Shown here: one piece after another, positions 11,492 through 19,233 of the stretch
Position numbering within the stretch: position 1 is the first letter of the stretch
Layout of the letters: each line of letters starts with the position of its first letter
From: Deltaproteobacteria bacterium
Lineage (GTDB): Bacteria > Desulfobacterota > Binatia > Binatales > Binataceae
Length of the DNA: 50,008 nt
Assembly: GCA_003135855.1 (NCBI GenBank)
Contig: PNBD01000153.1
Location: forward strand, 56,315-106,322
Direction of reading: 5' to 3'
The notes under the pieces: model-generated
What the model was told of the DNA's origin: nothing
What the model saw: only the letters and a program-made list of their open reading frames with translations
The model's database searches: none
Program-made: the position numbers and the translations under genes

Positions 11492-11881
11492 TCACTCCTT
11501 CTCGCGCGCGATCAACTCCGCGTATTCCTGTTCATCCATCAGATCATCGAGCTCGGTCATGTCCGCAATCTTCACCTTGATCAGCCATCCGTCGCCATAC
11601 GGATCTTCGTTCACAGTTTCGGGACTCTCGGGCAAGTCCTCATTGATTTCGATCACGGTGCCAGTGACGGGCGCGTAAATATCGGAGACCGCCTTGACCG
11701 ATTCGACCACGCCGAACGGATCGTCCTTGCTAATCTTGTCGCCGACCGCCGGCAGTTCGATAAACACGATCTCGCCAAGCTGGTCCTGCGCGTGATCGGT
11801 AATTCCCACGGTCGCAACGGAATCTTCGGTCGCGACCCATTCGTGTTCTTTCGAATATTTCAGCCCTTGCGGGATTTCCAT
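11492..11881 (-). CDS. gcvH: Glycine cleavage system H protein
   Basis: A 129-residue lipoyl carrier. The lipoylated lysine is K63 in ESVKAVSD, within the typical hammerhead fold (GEIVFIELPAVGD before it and YAPVTGTVIEIN after it). It shuttles the aminomethyl group between the P, T and L proteins of glycine cleavage. GGAGGAG precedes the ATG, which fixes the start. No gcvT or gcvP is in the window, so it stands alone here. That is common for deltaproteobacteria-like genomes, where stand-alone H proteins also serve lipoate relay. Confidence 0.95.
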   Translation of the reverse strand: MEIPQGLKYSKEHEWVATEDSVATVGITDHAQDQLGEIVFIELPAVGDKISKDDPFGVVESVKAVSDIYAPVTGTVIEINEDLPESPETVNEDPYGDGWLIKVKIADMTELDDLMDEQEYAELIAREKE

Positions 11882-12174
11882 GACTCCTCCAGAAATCGTG
11901 AGCGTCTCGATTGTGCCAGCAGCTGCTCCGCACCAAGCCGCCCACGATCACATCAACGTTTATGAAGCGCGGTGGAAATCCTATTGTCAAGTTCCATTTG
12001 ACGCCAGTTGTGAAATCGATTTTGTGCGCGACTCTTGACTGTTGGCACTCGATGAAGTCAAGCCGGCGCGCGGTTAATATTGCGATGCCGTTATCGCACG
12101 CCGTATCGTCGTGGACTCGTGCGGCGACGATGCGCTGGTCGCGGTTGCATCCGCGCATTGGAGGAGCAAACAGA

Positions 12175-13281
12175 ATGAATGTCGGAATTCCGACCGAGAT
12201 TAAGGCCGATGAGCGGCGCGTATCGTTAACGCCCGCGGGCGCATCGGCGCTGCGCATGCATGGACATCGCGTGATCGTGCAGGCGGGCGCAGGCCTGGGC
12301 AGCGGATTCGCGGACACCGACTATCGCGCGGGGGGCGCGAGGATTATCAAAGATGCCGCGGAGGTCTGGCGTCGCGCCGACATGATTCTCAAGGTCAAGG
12401 AGCCGCAGATGCCGGAGTACGCACTGATGCGTCCCGGCCTGATTCTGTTTACCTACCTGCATCTCGCCGCGGACCGGCGACTGGCGCGTGAACTTTGCCG
12501 GCGGCGCGTAACGGCGGTTGGCTATGAAACGATTCAGCTCGAGGATTCGAGCCTGCCGCTGCTCGCCCCGATGAGCGAAGTTGCCGGGCGTCTCGCGATC
12601 CAGGCGGGTTCGTGGTGCCTGCAGGCGCGCACCGGCGGACGCGGTGTGCTGCTGAGCGGAGCGTCGGGCGTGCGGCCCGGCAAGGTGGTCGTGCTGGGCG
12701 GCGGGATCGCCGGCCTCAATGCGTGCCGCGTCGCGGCGGGAGTCGGCGCCGAAGTTACGATCCTCGACATCAATCCAACGCGGCTCCGATATCTCGGCGA
12801 TTTGCTCGGCGGCCGCGTCACGACCGTGATGTCGAATCGCGCGACGCTCGACGAAGAAGTAACCAACTGCGATCTGGTGATCGGTGCGGTGCTGGTCGCC
12901 GGTGCGCGCACGCCGCAATTGATCAGCGCGCAGATGGTTGCGCGGATGCGGACCGGCGCCGCGATCGTGGATTTATCGATCGATCAGGGCGGCATCGCGG
13001 AGACGTCGCAACCAACTACCCATGCGCGACCGACTTTCGTGCGCAGCGGCGTGGTGCACTATTGCGTCACCAACATGCCCGCAATGGTGCCGCACACATC
13101 CACCTACGCATTGACCAACGCGACGCTGACCTACGCGATCGAGATCGCCGATTGCGGAATTCTCGAAGCGGGAAATCTAAACGCGGCGATTCGCCACGGA
13201 GTCAATACTTACGACGGTCACGTCACGCACCCGGCGGTCGCGGCGGCGCTCAAGATGAAGCCGCACTCGCCGTGGAACTAA
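12175..13281 (+). CDS. ald: Alanine dehydrogenase
   Basis: A 368-residue NAD-dependent L-alanine dehydrogenase interconverting alanine and pyruvate plus ammonia. It begins MNVGIPTEIKADERRVSLTP, the family start. The catalytic Lys is in ILKVKEP and the His in YLHLAAD. The NAD-binding loop VVVLGGGIAGLNA is near residues 170-185, and the C-terminal NMPAMVPHTSTYAL is characteristic. The ORF track extends the frame to 11911, but GGAGGAG immediately upstream of the ATG at 12175 and family length favour this start. The 293 nt between it and gcvH on the opposite strand holds no recognisable gene and must contain the promoters for both. Confidence 0.95.
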   Translation: MNVGIPTEIKADERRVSLTPAGASALRMHGHRVIVQAGAGLGSGFADTDYRAGGARIIKDAAEVWRRADMILKVKEPQMPEYALMRPGLILFTYLHLAADRRLARELCRRRVTAVGYETIQLEDSSLPLLAPMSEVAGRLAIQAGSWCLQARTGGRGVLLSGASGVRPGKVVVLGGGIAGLNACRVAAGVGAEVTILDINPTRLRYLGDLLGGRVTTVMSNRATLDEEVTNCDLVIGAVLVAGARTPQLISAQMVARMRTGAAIVDLSIDQGGIAETSQPTTHARPTFVRSGVVHYCVTNMPAMVPHTSTYALTNATLTYAIEIADCGILEAGNLNAAIRHGVNTYDGHVTHPAVAAALKMKPHSPWN

Positions 13282-13293
13282 ACGGAGCGCCCG

Positions 13294-14079
13294 CTATTGA
13301 ATCCCCTCAGGCCCGGCACTGTAACGTTGCTGTCCCGACTTGAGCTGGCCGTAGGTACTGGTTTCGAAATGTTTGACGTTTTGTTGCAAATTGAGATCGC
13401 CATGCAGATCCGCGACGGCCGCCTTGACGCCTTCGAGCGCGATCTCGTGCGCCCGCACCCATCTGCCGGAACGCTGAACGAAGTTCGCGAGATCGAAAAT
13501 GTTTTCCGAGAGCGCCGCCTGTGACTTGGCGAACTTCGCGGTCCAGACAACCTGCTGCGTTTTCAAGTCGACGAACTTCAGCGAAAACGTCACCGAGGCG
13601 GGACTCGACGCCGAGTAGTCCATCCCGACGCGCTCTTTGTAGCGCTCCACCGTGCCGTAGATTACGCCGTCGGCCGAGACGTCATGGCCTAATTTGAGCG
13701 CGTCCTGATCCTGGTTCCCGACCGTGGTCGGCGGCATCTTCTGCATCGCGTCCTCGACATCCTGCAGCGGAATTGCCTCCCATCCGCCGGCCACTGCGAC
13801 CTGGCTATACAATTCCGCAGTCACTGCTTCAGTTGCTCCTGGAGCCAACGCCTCGCCAGTGCCCGGCGGTTCCTCGAGCAGCGGCATCACGGCGACCCGG
13901 TTCACCGTGATCGTCTTGATCGAGCGGACCGAATGCGCTTTCAGATTCGACGTTCGCGTAATGTCTTTGAACGTATCCTTGGTCGCAATCACCGTATCTG
14001 CCGCTATTACCGAACAGCCGGGGCCGTACAATGCCAACGCGCACAGCACCAAATTTCGCAACAGCGAGCGGGCGCTCAT
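13294..14079 (-). CDS. Putative envelope lipoprotein, DUF799/CsgG-like
   Basis: A 261-residue protein with an N-terminal hydrophobic signal ending LYGPGC (Cys22), a loose lipobox. The body resembles the DUF799/GNA1162 and CsgG-like putative lipoproteins: a first strand VAVMPLLEEP, then a catalogue of alternating strands with DGVIYGTVERYKE and VTFSLKFVDLKTQQVVWTA. Such proteins usually assemble on the periplasmic face of the outer membrane. Its start overlaps the aspS stop by 4 nt (ATGA), so it is expressed from the aspS transcript. Function unknown. Confidence 0.65.
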   Translation of the reverse strand: MSARSLLRNLVLCALALYGPGCSVIAADTVIATKDTFKDITRTSNLKAHSVRSIKTITVNRVAVMPLLEEPPGTGEALAPGATEAVTAELYSQVAVAGGWEAIPLQDVEDAMQKMPPTTVGNQDQDALKLGHDVSADGVIYGTVERYKERVGMDYSASSPASVTFSLKFVDLKTQQVVWTAKFAKSQAALSENIFDLANFVQRSGRWVRAHEIALEGVKAAVADLHGDLNLQQNVKHFETSTYGQLKSGQQRYSAGPEGIQ

Positions 14080-15872
14080 GACGTCACCTTGATCGACAAT
14101 TCCCGAAGCTGGCGCGGATCGACTTCAGACGGCGCGCCACTCATCGGGTCGACCGCCTTCTGTGTCTTGGGAAACGCGATCACGTCGCGCAGCGATTCGG
14201 TGCCACAGAGCATCATGCAAATGCGATCGACGCCGAACGCGATTCCACCATGCGGCGGCGCGCCGTAACGCAGCGCCTCGAGCAGGAAGCCGAAACGATC
14301 GACCGATTCCTCGCGCGACATGCCGAGCAACTCGAACACCTTCAGTTGCAGTTCGCGGCTGTGAATACGAATCGAACCGCCGCCGAGTTCCTGGCCGTTG
14401 AGCACCATGTCGTAGGCGAGTGCGCGCGCCTTCAACGGCGTCGATTCCAGCAGCTTGAGGTCGTCGGGATTCGGCGCGGTGAAAGGATGGTTTACGGCGA
14501 CCATGCGTTTATCTTCATCGCTGTAATCGAACAGCGGAAAATCCACCACCCACAGAAATTTCAGCTCGTCCGATTTGTCGAGTTCGAATTTCGCACCGAG
14601 TCGAAGACGAACATCGCCGAGCACGGGGCGAATCTTGTCGGGCAGTCCCGCGACCATGATCAGTGTGTCACCCTGCTTGAGGTCCGCAATCGAGGCGGCC
14701 GCGCTCTTTTCCGCGTCGCTGATGTACTTCGCGATCGGACCTTGCCATCCCGCGTCCCCTACTTTGATCCACGCGAGACCCATCGAATAACGCGTGCGCA
14801 CGGATTCGGTGAGTTCGTCGAGCTCGCGGCGAGTCAGTGGGTCAGCGCCCGGAACATTGATTCCGTAAACCGACTCGCCGCGCGAAAGAATTTCGGCGAA
14901 AACCTTGAAGGCCGTGCCGGCGAATCCGGACGTAAGATTCTTGAGTTCGAGCCCGAAGCGCAAATCAGGCTTATCGATACCGAAACGATCGACCGCATCG
15001 GCATACGACATCCGCGGAAACGGCGGCTTCACATCTATTCCGAGCACGCGCTGATAGACCGACGCGATCATGCCTTCCGCGATCGATTGAATGTCCTCAG
15101 GGCGCGGACCGGTCATCTCGATATCGATCTGGCTGAACTCCGGCTGACGATTGGCGCGCAAGTCTTCGTCGCGGAAGCATCGCGCGATTTGGTAATAGCG
15201 ATCGAACCCGCCGATCATCAAAATCTGCTTCAGCAATTGCGGCGATTGCGGCAGCGCGTAGAACTTGCCGGGGTTGACGCGGCTCGGCACCAGGTAATCG
15301 CGCGCGCCTTCAGGCGTCGATTTGAAAAGGATCGGCGTCTCGATATCGACGAAGCCGTTCTGATCGAGATGATCGCGAACCGCCTTGAGCGCCTGATGCC
15401 GCCGGCGCAGATTGCTCTGCATCTCGGGTCGGCGCAGATCGATGAAGCGATACTTGAGTCGGATTTCTTCCGCGGTCGCTTCGCCGTCAACGACCTGAAA
15501 TGGCGGCGGCGCAGACGCGTTCAGAACTTCAAATTCATGAACCAGGATTTCGATCTCGCCGGTCGGAAGCTCGGCGTTGACGGTCCCCTCCGAGCGCCGC
15601 GCCACCTTGCCTTTGACCGCGACGTAGAACTCCGAGCGCGCTTCGCCGGCCGCAGAGTGCGCCGCGGCATTGTGCTCAGGATTCATCACCAGCTGAACGA
15701 TTCCCTCGCGGTCGCGCAGATCGATGAAAATCAGACCGCCGTGATCGCGCCGCGTCTGGACCCATCCCCAAAGCGCAACCTCACGGCCCTCGTCCGAGGC
15801 GCGAATCGCGCCGCAGTAATCGGTCCGCTGCCACGGCGGCAACGGAGAATATCGTTCACTTTTCGACATCAC
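14076..15872 (-). CDS. aspS: Aspartate--tRNA ligase
   Basis: A 598-residue class II synthetase. The N-terminal OB anticodon-binding domain (ALWGWVQTRRDHGGLIF) is followed by the catalytic core with motif 2 FRDEDLRANRQPEFSQID and motif 3 GIAFGVDRICMMLCG. The inserted GAD domain typical of bacterial AspRS lies between. Length agrees with the family (~590). It is followed by the lipoprotein gene with an ATGA overlap and preceded by hisS on the same strand, a common hisS-aspS arrangement. The sequence alone does not show whether it is discriminating or also charges tRNA-Asn. Confidence 0.97.
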   Translation of the reverse strand: MMSKSERYSPLPPWQRTDYCGAIRASDEGREVALWGWVQTRRDHGGLIFIDLRDREGIVQLVMNPEHNAAAHSAAGEARSEFYVAVKGKVARRSEGTVNAELPTGEIEILVHEFEVLNASAPPPFQVVDGEATAEEIRLKYRFIDLRRPEMQSNLRRRHQALKAVRDHLDQNGFVDIETPILFKSTPEGARDYLVPSRVNPGKFYALPQSPQLLKQILMIGGFDRYYQIARCFRDEDLRANRQPEFSQIDIEMTGPRPEDIQSIAEGMIASVYQRVLGIDVKPPFPRMSYADAVDRFGIDKPDLRFGLELKNLTSGFAGTAFKVFAEILSRGESVYGINVPGADPLTRRELDELTESVRTRYSMGLAWIKVGDAGWQGPIAKYISDAEKSAAASIADLKQGDTLIMVAGLPDKIRPVLGDVRLRLGAKFELDKSDELKFLWVVDFPLFDYSDEDKRMVAVNHPFTAPNPDDLKLLESTPLKARALAYDMVLNGQELGGGSIRIHSRELQLKVFELLGMSREESVDRFGFLLEALRYGAPPHGGIAFGVDRICMMLCGTESLRDVIAFPKTQKAVDPMSGAPSEVDPRQLRELSIKVTS

Positions 15873-15956
15873 ACGTCCTAATCGATCAACACCTTGCAGA
15901 CTCGCAACACCATGCAGATCTGAAAGATTACCTGTGCGGTTGCCGCCGCGAAATAG

Positions 15957-17213
15957 TCAGCCGGCGAGGGCCGCCGCGATTGCGCGGGGGGCATCGGCGA
16001 CCGCAACTTCATTTTGCGAACTGTGTTTAAGGTCGCGGAGCTGAACCACGCTCCGTGCGAGTTCGTCGTCGCCAATGATCACGGCGAATCGCGCACCGAT
16101 CTTCGATGCCCTCCCGAGCAGCGCCTTCAGCTTGCGTTCCGGCGAGAGCAGTTCGACCTTCAACTTCGATGCGCGCAGATCGCGCGCGACGACGATCGCT
16201 TGCCGCATCGCGGCTGGGCCCATCGCAATCACCGCCGCGTCGGGTGCATCGGACGGCGCCAAGCCCGCCGCTTGCAGCGCGAGCGCCATCCGATCGACGC
16301 CAATACCGAAGCCAATCCCCGGCACCGATGATCCGCCCATCGCCTCGACCAGTCCGTCGTATCGGCCTCCGCCAACGACGGTGCTCTGCGCACCAAGCCC
16401 GTCCGCCGTCACTTCGAATGCTGTGCGCGAGTAGTAATCAAGGCCTCGCACGAGGTGCGGATTGACGAGGAACTTGACTCCGGCGGCAGAGATGAGTTCC
16501 TGCACCACGCCGAAATGCGCGCGGCACGCTTCACATAGATAGTCGAGACTGCTCGGCGCACTCTCAGCCAGTTTCACGTCGATCTTGCAGTCAAGCAGGC
16601 GCAGCGGATTGCGCTCGATACGATTGTGACAATCATCACATAGTTCGTCCCAGTGCGAGCGGCCCCACGCGATCAGTGCCGCGCGAAACGCAGGTCTGCA
16701 ATCCTTGCATCCGATTGAATTAATCTCGAACCGAACCGGCAGGCGCAGATCCCGGCACAGATCGTCGATCATGATCAGCAGATCGGCATCGCAGGCGGCG
16801 TCGGCGCGGCCGAAAACCTCGACACCGAATTGGTAAAACTGGCGATAGCGCCCCTTCTGCGGGCGCTCGCGCCGAAACACTGGACCCGAGTAGAAGAAGC
16901 GCTGCTCCGGAGCACTGCGATCGAGCCCGGCCTCGATATACGCGCGGACCACGCTGGGCGTGCCCTCGGGTCTGAGCGCAACCGTCGTCTCCGCTTCATC
17001 GCGATCGACAAACGCGTACATCTGCTTTTCGACGATATCGGAAGTCTCGCCGGTCGAGCGCACGAACAGATCGATTCGCTCGAGCAGCGGAATCCGGATT
17101 TCGCTGAAGTTATGCCTCTGCGCAATTTCACGAGCCCGGTCTTCGACGAAGCTCATCACCGCGGCGTCGGGGCCGATTAGATCTCTGAATCCTCGTAGTC
17201 GTGTCAGTTCCAA
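15957..17213 (-). CDS. hisS: Histidine--tRNA ligase
   Basis: A 418-residue class II synthetase. It contains the class II motif 2 region (FRRERPQKGRYRQFYQFGVE) and the histidine-specific LDYYSRTAFEV and VVGGGRYDGLVE, with the C-terminal anticodon-binding domain beginning near residue 325. It attaches histidine to tRNA-His. A Cys-rich patch (CKDCRPAF, CDDCHNRI) within an insertion may bind zinc, as in a subset of bacterial HisRS. It is transcribed toward aspS with an 84-nt gap and starts downstream of the thiolase terminator. Confidence 0.97.
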   Translation of the reverse strand: MELTRLRGFRDLIGPDAAVMSFVEDRAREIAQRHNFSEIRIPLLERIDLFVRSTGETSDIVEKQMYAFVDRDEAETTVALRPEGTPSVVRAYIEAGLDRSAPEQRFFYSGPVFRRERPQKGRYRQFYQFGVEVFGRADAACDADLLIMIDDLCRDLRLPVRFEINSIGCKDCRPAFRAALIAWGRSHWDELCDDCHNRIERNPLRLLDCKIDVKLAESAPSSLDYLCEACRAHFGVVQELISAAGVKFLVNPHLVRGLDYYSRTAFEVTADGLGAQSTVVGGGRYDGLVEAMGGSSVPGIGFGIGVDRMALALQAAGLAPSDAPDAAVIAMGPAAMRQAIVVARDLRASKLKVELLSPERKLKALLGRASKIGARFAVIIGDDELARSVVQLRDLKHSSQNEVAVADAPRAIAAALAG

Positions 17214-17257
17214 TTTCTCACACTGATTTCAGCCCGCAAATCTATCGGCCCGATCGG

Positions 17258-17292
17258 GAAAGAAAAAGGGCCGCCTTTTCGGGCGGCCCTTC
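17258..17292 (-). terminator. Strong rho-independent terminator of the thiolase transcript
   Basis: On the minus strand AAGGGCCGCC-CGAAAA-GGCGGCCCTT forms a perfect 10-bp, GC-rich stem and is followed by TTTTTCTTT. It lies 33 nt beyond the thiolase stop and before hisS, so it separates the two transcription units. The plus-strand reading has no T run after the hairpin. Confidence 0.9.
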
Positions 17293-17324
17293 GTTGAAGT
17301 GCCGATTGAGGCGATGATCCTGAA

Positions 17325-18485
17325 TTATACCGTCAGGATATGAATCGTACAGGCGGAACCCAGCCCAATCACGTGGGCCTGGCCCGCCTTGGCGTTAGGC
17401 ACCAGACGCTCCTTGGCGCGATCGTCCTGAGTCAGATGCCACACGACCTCGCAGATATTCGCCACGCCGGTCGCGCCGAGAGGATGCCCCTTCGAGAGCA
17501 GCCCGCCCGATACGTTGACGGGGGCCTTGCCGCCGAGATCAGGATGCACGCCACCGCCCGAATCGATGAACGCGCCGGCCTCGCCGTCGCCGCAGAGCCC
17601 CAGGTTCTCGTAGTGCACCAGCTCCGCGGTCGCGAAGCAGTCATGCAGTTCGGTCAGCGCGATATCCTTGGGTCCGAGGCCGGCCTTCTCGTAGGCCAGC
17701 TTCGACGCGCGACGCGTCAGCGTGCTGACATCGGGCAGCGTCAAATCGCGATCCGTCCACGGGTCCGACGTAAGCACCGACGCCGCGACCTTGGCCCGCT
17801 TGCGGCCACCCGCGAGCTGTTTGAGCTTGTCTTCGGAAACGAGAATCGCAGCCGCCGCGCCGTCACCGGTCGGGCAACACATATAAAGCGTGTTGGGATA
17901 ACCGACCATGCGGGCGTTCATCACGTCCTCGAGCGTAACTTCGTTGCGATACTGCGAGAACGGATTCTTGGTCGCATGCTTGTGCGATTTCACCGAGATC
18001 TTGGCGAAGTGCTCGAACTTGGTGCCGTACTTGCGCATATGCTCGACGCCCGCCTGTCCGAACACCGCCGGCATCAAGCCGGACCCGACTTTGCCCTCGG
18101 TCGAATAAGCCGGGTCGCCGCCGCCGGTGCCGCCGAGCAATCCCTGCTTGCCCATCTGCTCCACACCGACCGCCATCGCGATGTCGTACATTCCAGCCGC
18201 GATTGACATGTATGCTTCGCGAAACGCCGTCGAACCGGTGGCGCACGCGTTGGAGACGTTGATTACTGGGATGCCGGTCTGGCCGATCTGATGGAGGATC
18301 CGCTGCCCGACCATCGCGTTGGACTGGTAGAGATTTCCGCAGGCGAACATCTCGACGTCCTTGATCGTGATACCGGCGTCCTTCAGTGCGAGCATCGCAG
18401 CCTGGCCGCCGAGTTCCGGAACGGTCTTTTCGGGATAGCGTCCGAATTTCAGCATCCCGGTTCCGAGAACATAAACGTTACGCAT
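17325..18485 (-). CDS. SCP2-type thiolase / acetyl-CoA acetyltransferase-like
   Basis: A 386-residue thiolase-superfamily protein. The active-site Cys is in NVSNACATGSTA (~residue 83), and the C-terminal motifs LHDCFATAELVH and GLLSKGHPLGATG supply the catalytic His. The second catalytic Cys of classical degradative thiolases (CxG near the C-terminus) is not in its usual sequence, as in the SCP2/nonspecific lipid-transfer-protein thiolase group. These cleave or form acyl-CoA thioester C-C bonds in fatty acid or steroid side-chain metabolism. The downstream partner in the pathway is suggested by the adjacent DUF35 gene. AGGAGG precedes the ATG. A strong terminator follows. Confidence 0.88.
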   Translation of the reverse strand: MRNVYVLGTGMLKFGRYPEKTVPELGGQAAMLALKDAGITIKDVEMFACGNLYQSNAMVGQRILHQIGQTGIPVINVSNACATGSTAFREAYMSIAAGMYDIAMAVGVEQMGKQGLLGGTGGGDPAYSTEGKVGSGLMPAVFGQAGVEHMRKYGTKFEHFAKISVKSHKHATKNPFSQYRNEVTLEDVMNARMVGYPNTLYMCCPTGDGAAAAILVSEDKLKQLAGGRKRAKVAASVLTSDPWTDRDLTLPDVSTLTRRASKLAYEKAGLGPKDIALTELHDCFATAELVHYENLGLCGDGEAGAFIDSGGGVHPDLGGKAPVNVSGGLLSKGHPLGATGVANICEVVWHLTQDDRAKERLVPNAKAGQAHVIGLGSACTIHILTV

Positions 18486-18519
18486 ATTGAATCCTCCTGG
18501 CGGCCCGGTCCGTGCCGAG

Positions 18520-18570
18520 GTCCGTCGATAAATTTAGTCCGTCGTTAAGTTTAGATCGTCGATAAATTTT
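18520..18570. repeat. 17-bp tandem repeat, three copies
   Basis: Three adjacent 17-bp units read GTCCGTCGATAAATTTA, GTCCGTCGTTAAGTTTA and GATCGTCGATAAATTTT. They fill the upstream region of the thiolase gene, between it and the DUF35 gene. AT-rich TTTA ends give the array promoter-like composition, but no clear -10/-35 pair was assigned. Confidence 0.85.
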
Positions 18571-18600
18571 TGGCGGCTTCGATACCCGCTGTGCCTCGAC

Positions 18601-18632
18601 CCTTACTTTTTGCTTGCCTTAATTTTTGCTTG
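18601..18632. repeat. 16-bp tandem duplication at the DUF35 gene end
   Basis: Two consecutive 16-bp units, CCTTACTTTTTGCTTG and CCTTAATTTTTGCTTG, differ at one base. The second overlaps the stop codon of the DUF35 gene (18619-18621), so the duplication lies across the gene end and its 3' flank. Confidence 0.85.
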
Positions 18633-19059
18633 GACGGTACGAAAAAGCTACCACGTCATGGCCTTCACGATCCTTGGCCGCGACGCTGGTCACCAATTCG
18701 ACCGGCAAATTGAAGACTTTGTTCGGTTCCTTCTGCGCCTGATCGAAATCGACGTCGATCAGGTTCGCGCGGACGCTGATGCCCTCGGGCAGATCGACGA
18801 TCGCGGTCACATAGGGCGTCTTAATTCCGGGGAACGACTGATGCACCACCGAAAAGACGTACACCTTGCCCTTATCGGACAGCGAAATCGGCGAGAACTT
18901 CCCCGCTTCGCCGCACTTCGAGCATGCGACCCGATTGGGATCGAGATAAATCGCACCGCAGGCGCATTTGATTCCTTCAAGATGCGGCTTGGGCGCCAGT
19001 TTCAACCATGGAACAATCGGACGCGGTCCCGTGACAGTAGCTTGAGCCTGCTCAGCCAT
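18619..19059 (-). CDS. DUF35 / OB-fold zinc-ribbon acyl-CoA-binding protein
   Basis: A 146-residue DUF35 (ChsH2/Rv3541-type) protein. The N-terminal rubredoxin-like zinc ribbon has CACG and CSKCG (~residues 33-54), followed by an OB fold (KVYVFSVVHQSFPG, YVTAIVDLPEG). Members pair with SCP2-type thiolases in Ltp2-DUF35 aldolase or acetoacetyl-CoA thiolase/HMG-CoA synthase complexes, where they channel acyl-CoA. The adjacent thiolase on the same strand supports such a pair. GGAGGAT precedes the ATG. Their exact reaction is not shown. Confidence 0.88.
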   Translation of the reverse strand: MAEQAQATVTGPRPIVPWLKLAPKPHLEGIKCACGAIYLDPNRVACSKCGEAGKFSPISLSDKGKVYVFSVVHQSFPGIKTPYVTAIVDLPEGISVRANLIDVDFDQAQKEPNKVFNLPVELVTSVAAKDREGHDVVAFSYRPSKN

Positions 19060-19233
19060 ACGATCCTCCGAACCAATGATGGTGCTGATGAACGACTAGC
19101 GCCGCTCTTGCGCGGCGTGGTCTTTCTTCTTTGGCCGAAGTTTCCCACAGGGTCGGCAGATCGTCAACCCTCTCGCCCGCACCGTTTAACATGCTTTGTA
19201 TGCCTCAAAAGGATCTGACGCTCTGGCAGTTTA

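Noticed and set aside
11911-12174. Upstream extension of alanine dehydrogenase
   Set aside because: The GGAGGAG before ATG 12175 and the family start MNVGIPTE mark the real start.
14250-15881. Long antisense ORF of 543 codons
   Set aside because: Shadow of aspS; composition is typical of antisense reading and no domain is seen.
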